This document shows positions 9,458-11,338 of a DNA stretch of 11,338 nt, piece by piece (positions within the stretch are counted from its first letter, which is position 1; each line of letters starts with the position of its first letter). The translations under genes were made by a program, and so were the position numbers. The stretch comes from Bacillota bacterium (GTDB taxonomy: Bacteria > Bacillota > Clostridia > Christensenellales > CAG-138): assembly GCA_023416895.1 (NCBI GenBank), contig JAEZGQ010000056.1:1-11338 (forward strand), read 5' to 3'. The notes under the pieces were generated by a model. That model searched no databases and was not told where the DNA came from. It was given only the letters and a program-made list of their open reading frames with translations.

Positions 9458-9480
9458 CAAATGTACTTAATCTGTACCTT

Positions 9481-10491
9481 TTACGTACGAACCTTCTTTA
9501 CGATGACCGCTGCGGTCGCGAGGATGGCGAGGCCAATCATCACAAAGCCAACGGTGGAAGTTTCGTCGCCGGTATTGGGAACCGTGGTATTGTCGGAGTT
9601 GGGAATCGTGGGAGTGGTGGAGTAGGCGTTGTAGGTGCCCACGGCGGTGTCGACGGTGGCATAGCCGTAGTTCGCCAGTATGTTGGCAGGGGTAAAGTAA
9701 ATACCGCTTGCGCCTGCGCCAAAGCCGAGCACGCCGGTGAGGGCGTTATAAGCGGTAAGGACCGTGGAATAAGCGGGATCCGTAGAAGCCAGCGTAAGAA
9801 TGCTGCCACCAGAAATATACTGGAAGGAGGGGCCGGCGTTCACGGTGTAATTGCCGTAACTGGGGACCGTCATCGTCATACCGGTCACTACGCTGCTGCT
9901 GTTGAGGGTCAGCGTAAGGCTGCCGTACGGGGTCGCAGAAATGCCGTTGGCGGTGATGGTGTAGGTGACGTTGTTGACGGTCTTAGAAATGCTGCCGCTC
10001 CAGGTCGAGGCAACTCCGCCATAGGTAGAGGTGACAGTGGCTGCACCGGTGCTCGCTACAACTGCGGAAAAGATCGCGGAATAGGTGGTGCCGCCAGTCT
10101 TGCCACCGAGATTAATGGTGATCGTGCTGCCGCTGGCCGAAGCAATGTTGTCGGGATCGCTCGCTTCCTGCACGTAGGTGAGGTTTTTGAGGGCTACAGT
10201 CGCCTGAACGGAAGGAACAGAAGAACCGTAGTAATTGGAGAGCTCAGCGGGAGTGGGAACGCGGAAGTCCACCTGGAAGTAGACGGGGCTGCCCGCTACC
10301 ACGCCGGTGCCGGAATAGGCGGTGTAGTAGGTTCTACCGGTGGCGTCGGTATTGGACTGAAGCAACGTAACGGCCGTGTCAAACGGGAACGTAGCGCTTG
10401 GGTTGGTGCTACCCCAGCCAGCAGCGGCAGCAGGCGCTGCAACCGCAAGCACCAGAGCAAAGGTAAGTACGAGAGCAAACAGTTTTTTCAT
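9481..10491 (-). CDS. Sortase-anchored cell-surface protein of unknown function
   Basis: Probably exported and covalently attached to the cell wall. 336 residues. The N-terminus MKKLFALVLTFALVLAVAAP is a signal peptide, likely cut after Ala24 (AAAA/GWG). The C-terminus has a sortase signal: VPNTG (304-308), a hydrophobic stretch and the charged tail KKVRT. The mature part is very rich in Ser, Thr, Ala, Gly, Tyr and Val, has no cysteine and looks beta-rich. I recognise no domain. The ATG at 10491 is chosen because AAAGGGG lies 8 bases upstream; an ATG at 10509 would place that site inside the coding region. Strong promoter, ribosome site and terminator suggest high expression. No sortase gene is visible here. 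The opposite strand is open over the same length, but only this strand has export and anchoring signals. Confidence 0.85.
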   Translation of the reverse strand: MKKLFALVLTFALVLAVAAPAAAAGWGSTNPSATFPFDTAVTLLQSNTDATGRTYYTAYSGTGVVAGSPVYFQVDFRVPTPAELSNYYGSSVPSVQATVALKNLTYVQEASDPDNIASASGSTITINLGGKTGGTTYSAIFSAVVASTGAATVTSTYGGVASTWSGSISKTVNNVTYTITANGISATPYGSLTLTLNSSSVVTGMTMTVPSYGNYTVNAGPSFQYISGGSILTLASTDPAYSTVLTAYNALTGVLGFGAGASGIYFTPANILANYGYATVDTAVGTYNAYSTTPTIPNSDNTTVPNTGDETSTVGFVMIGLAILATAAVIVKKVRT

Positions 10492-10538
10492 TTTGTAGAC
10501 CCCTTTCATAGAAATCCATTGTAGATATTGGGAAGAAA

Positions 10539-10578
10539 GCCTTACGGCATGGCGGTGGTTTTTTGCCGTTTGCTACGG
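10539..10578 (-). promoter_or_regulatory. Possibly structured leader of the surface-protein gene
   Basis: On the minus strand three short stems compete for the same bases: CCGT-AGCAA-ACGG (10566-10578), ACGGCA...TGCCGT (10544-10569) and GCC-GTAA-GGC with a GNRA-type loop (10539-10548). The region lies about 50 bases before the start codon in a transcript leader of about 140 bases. It matches no riboswitch class I can recall, and short stems like these can arise by chance. Confidence 0.3.
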
Positions 10579-10599
10579 GCCTCCATCCGTTTTTTGCCG
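10558..10599. repeat. Direct repeat in the surface-protein leader
   Basis: GTTTTTTGCCG occurs at 10558-10568 and again at 10589-10599, a spacing of 31 bases (CGGCAAAAAAC in the transcript). Its function is unknown. Confidence 0.5.
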
Positions 10600-10639
10600 A
10601 TTTTTCCGAATATATCCGGATACGCTTCCTAGTAGGGCA

Positions 10640-10669
10640 ACTATACCATTCCGCAGACACACCCGTCAA
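10640..10669 (-). promoter_or_regulatory. Main candidate promoter of the surface-protein gene
   Basis: On the minus strand TTGACG (10664-10669) and TATAGT (10640-10645) are 18 bases apart, each matching consensus in five of six positions. The -10 is extended by TG (TGGTATAGT). The transcript would begin about 140 bases before the start codon. Confidence 0.7.
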
Positions 10670-10798
10670 GCAAACCAATTATGAACATATGGTTATGTTT
10701 GCCAAGTCGCAAGCTTTGGTGCGTACCCTTTTTGTAAAACGTGCCGAAACAGGAAAAGGTTCCACGTTTCAGGTAATATTTTACCCAATTGCTATTTT

Positions 10799-10807
10799 AT
10801 TATATCA
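10799..10807 (-). promoter_or_regulatory. Possible second, upstream promoter (extended -10)
   Basis: TGATATAAT on the minus strand is a perfect extended -10 element. No good -35 box is seen at the normal distance. It would give a leader of about 300 bases for the surface-protein gene. Confidence 0.35.
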
Positions 10808-10953
10808 CTTTTTTGAGAAAAGAAAAGGCAAAGGAGCCGCCTTATCAAACTGTAAAAAGCCTTCGAGCGTTTCCAGCGCAAAAGTGCAGGGAGTACCCGC
10901 GATTCCAGAAAAATGAAGGGTTATCAAGGGGGCGTTTCGCAGTTGCAATGGCC

Positions 10954-10983
10954 GTATTGCTTCTTTATCGCAATACTTTTTTT
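10954..10983 (+). terminator. Orphan plus-strand terminator
   Basis: GTATTGC and GCAATAC form a perfect 7-bp stem with a 9-base loop, followed by seven T residues on the plus strand. No plus-strand gene with a clear start lies upstream. There is no T-tract on the minus side. Confidence 0.6.
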
Positions 10984-11039
10984 ACGACGTCCACACGCAC
11001 TTCCTACATGTTAAAAAGCGGCACAAGCTGTTTTTTGAT

Positions 11040-11071
11040 AAAAAGAGAGGGCGGTAAACCGCCCTCTCTTT
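11040..11071 (-). terminator. Terminator of the OppA-like gene
   Basis: A perfect 13-bp stem, AAAGAGAGGGCGG with its complement, closes a 4-base TTTA loop and runs into a T5 stretch on the minus strand. It begins about 25 bases after the stop codon. A weaker hairpin just beyond it (AAAAAACAGC...GCTTTTT) may back it up. Confidence 0.88.
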
Positions 11072-11096
11072 GATGGTTTGTTTGTGTGAAAAAAGC

Positions 11097-11338
11097 TTAC
11101 CTACCGAACTGGCAGTCGTTGTTGCCGCTGTCGGTGATCCACATTTCGAGCATGTTGATCGGATCATTGAAGTCCGCGATCCAGCCCGCACGGGAAATGT
11201 CGAAGTTACCGGCTTTGCGCTCGGCAAGAAGCGTATCCCAGTCAAGGGTGCGGATGGTCATGTTGATGCCCACAGCCGCAAGGTCCTGCTGAATGCACTC
11301 GGCGATCGCAACGTGGCCGGTGTTCTCGTTGATCAGGT
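11097..11338 (-). CDS. Oligopeptide ABC transporter substrate-binding protein, 3' end only, truncated C-terminus
   Basis: The last 79 residues of an OppA/DppA-like extracellular solute-binding protein (family 5), normally a lipoprotein that delivers peptides to an ABC importer. The gene enters from the right edge in an uninterrupted frame. Diagnostic stretches are AIAECIQQDLAAVGINMTIR, then LDWDTLLAERKAGNFDISRAGW, then IADFNDPINMLEMW, which correspond to WKTFLDTRHQGTFDVARAGW and CADYNEPTSFLN of E. coli OppA. The frame ends at DSGNNDCQFGR. Family members normally continue for some 80-90 residues (the PEYD-type segment and the final strands of lobe I), which are absent in any frame before the terminator. 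It is therefore either a 3'-deleted pseudogene or an unusually short variant. Confidence 0.8.
   Translation of the reverse strand, partial: LINENTGHVAIAECIQQDLAAVGINMTIRTLDWDTLLAERKAGNFDISRAGWIADFNDPINMLEMWITDSGNNDCQFGR

Larger units (their letters stand above)
10492..11096. other. About 600 bases without a convincing gene
   Basis: Between the surface-protein start and the OppA-like stop I find no open frame with both a ribosome site and plausible protein content. The longest plus-strand frame here (10563-10916) starts with TTG and has no Shine-Dalgarno sequence. The region holds two candidate minus-strand promoters, a leader with hairpins and a direct repeat, a further inverted repeat at 10737-10769 (AAACGTG/CACGTTT), a plus-strand terminator-like hairpin and the OppA-side terminator. 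Confidence 0.6.

Noticed and set aside
9263..9460. N-terminal extension of 66 codons on the GPH symporter
   Set aside because: It would run through the promoter and the surface-protein terminator, and the family N-terminus fits the ATG at 9262.
9358..10524. A 388-codon open frame on the plus strand, opposite the surface-protein gene
   Set aside because: Its product is a biased Gly/Val/Arg-rich sequence with no domain. It crosses the terminator at 9423-9457, and the opposite strand has a signal peptide, sortase motif, ribosome site and promoter. Ser/Thr/Ala/Gly-rich genes often leave the other strand open.
10563..10916. A 117-codon plus-strand frame with one hydrophobic stretch, upstream of the orphan terminator
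   Set aside because: It starts with TTG, has no Shine-Dalgarno sequence at any in-frame start, overlaps the surface-protein leader and promoters, and shows no recognisable domain.

Overview
The window looks like chromosomal DNA from a Gram-positive, Clostridia-type bacterium (Firmicutes/Bacillota) of moderate GC. The signs are strong Shine-Dalgarno sequences (the clpB one is a near-perfect match to the 16S rRNA tail), sigma-A-type -35/-10 promoters, short hairpin-plus-T terminators, an Xpt-type xanthine phosphoribosyltransferase and a surface protein with a PxTG sortase signal. I cannot assign a genus. I see no phage, IS element, CRISPR array, rRNA or tRNA.

Left part (1-2460, all minus strand): a GNAT acetyltransferase, then xpt, then guaA, which runs off the left edge. 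xpt and guaA form a purine salvage/GMP synthesis pair that supplies and uses XMP. A strong terminator-like hairpin separates the acetyltransferase from xpt. I found no purine riboswitch and no clear promoter directly before xpt.

Middle (2461-7320, plus strand): a divergent intergenic region holds a good promoter overlapped by two perfect palindromes. It drives an ArsR-like winged-helix regulator translationally coupled to a 12-TM MFS transporter, a typical self-regulated efflux module. This is closed by a terminator and followed by clpB, the disaggregase, with its own promoter and a bidirectional terminator.

Right part (7351-11338, minus strand): a GPH-family cation/sugar symporter followed by a Nudix hydrolase (probable operon), then a Ser/Thr/Ala-rich cell-wall-anchored surface protein with a signal peptide, a VPNTG sorting signal and a long, possibly structured leader. 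Next come about 600 bases without a convincing gene, containing two candidate promoters and an orphan plus-strand terminator. At the right edge is the 3' end of an oligopeptide-binding (OppA-like) protein gene that stops unusually early, directly before a perfect terminator.

Most of the window is ordinary core and transport genes, and I do not see a clear previously undescribed system. The points most worth a second look are the twin-palindrome operator of the regulator/MFS pair, the truncated OppA, the uncharacterised surface protein and its leader, and the orphan terminator.
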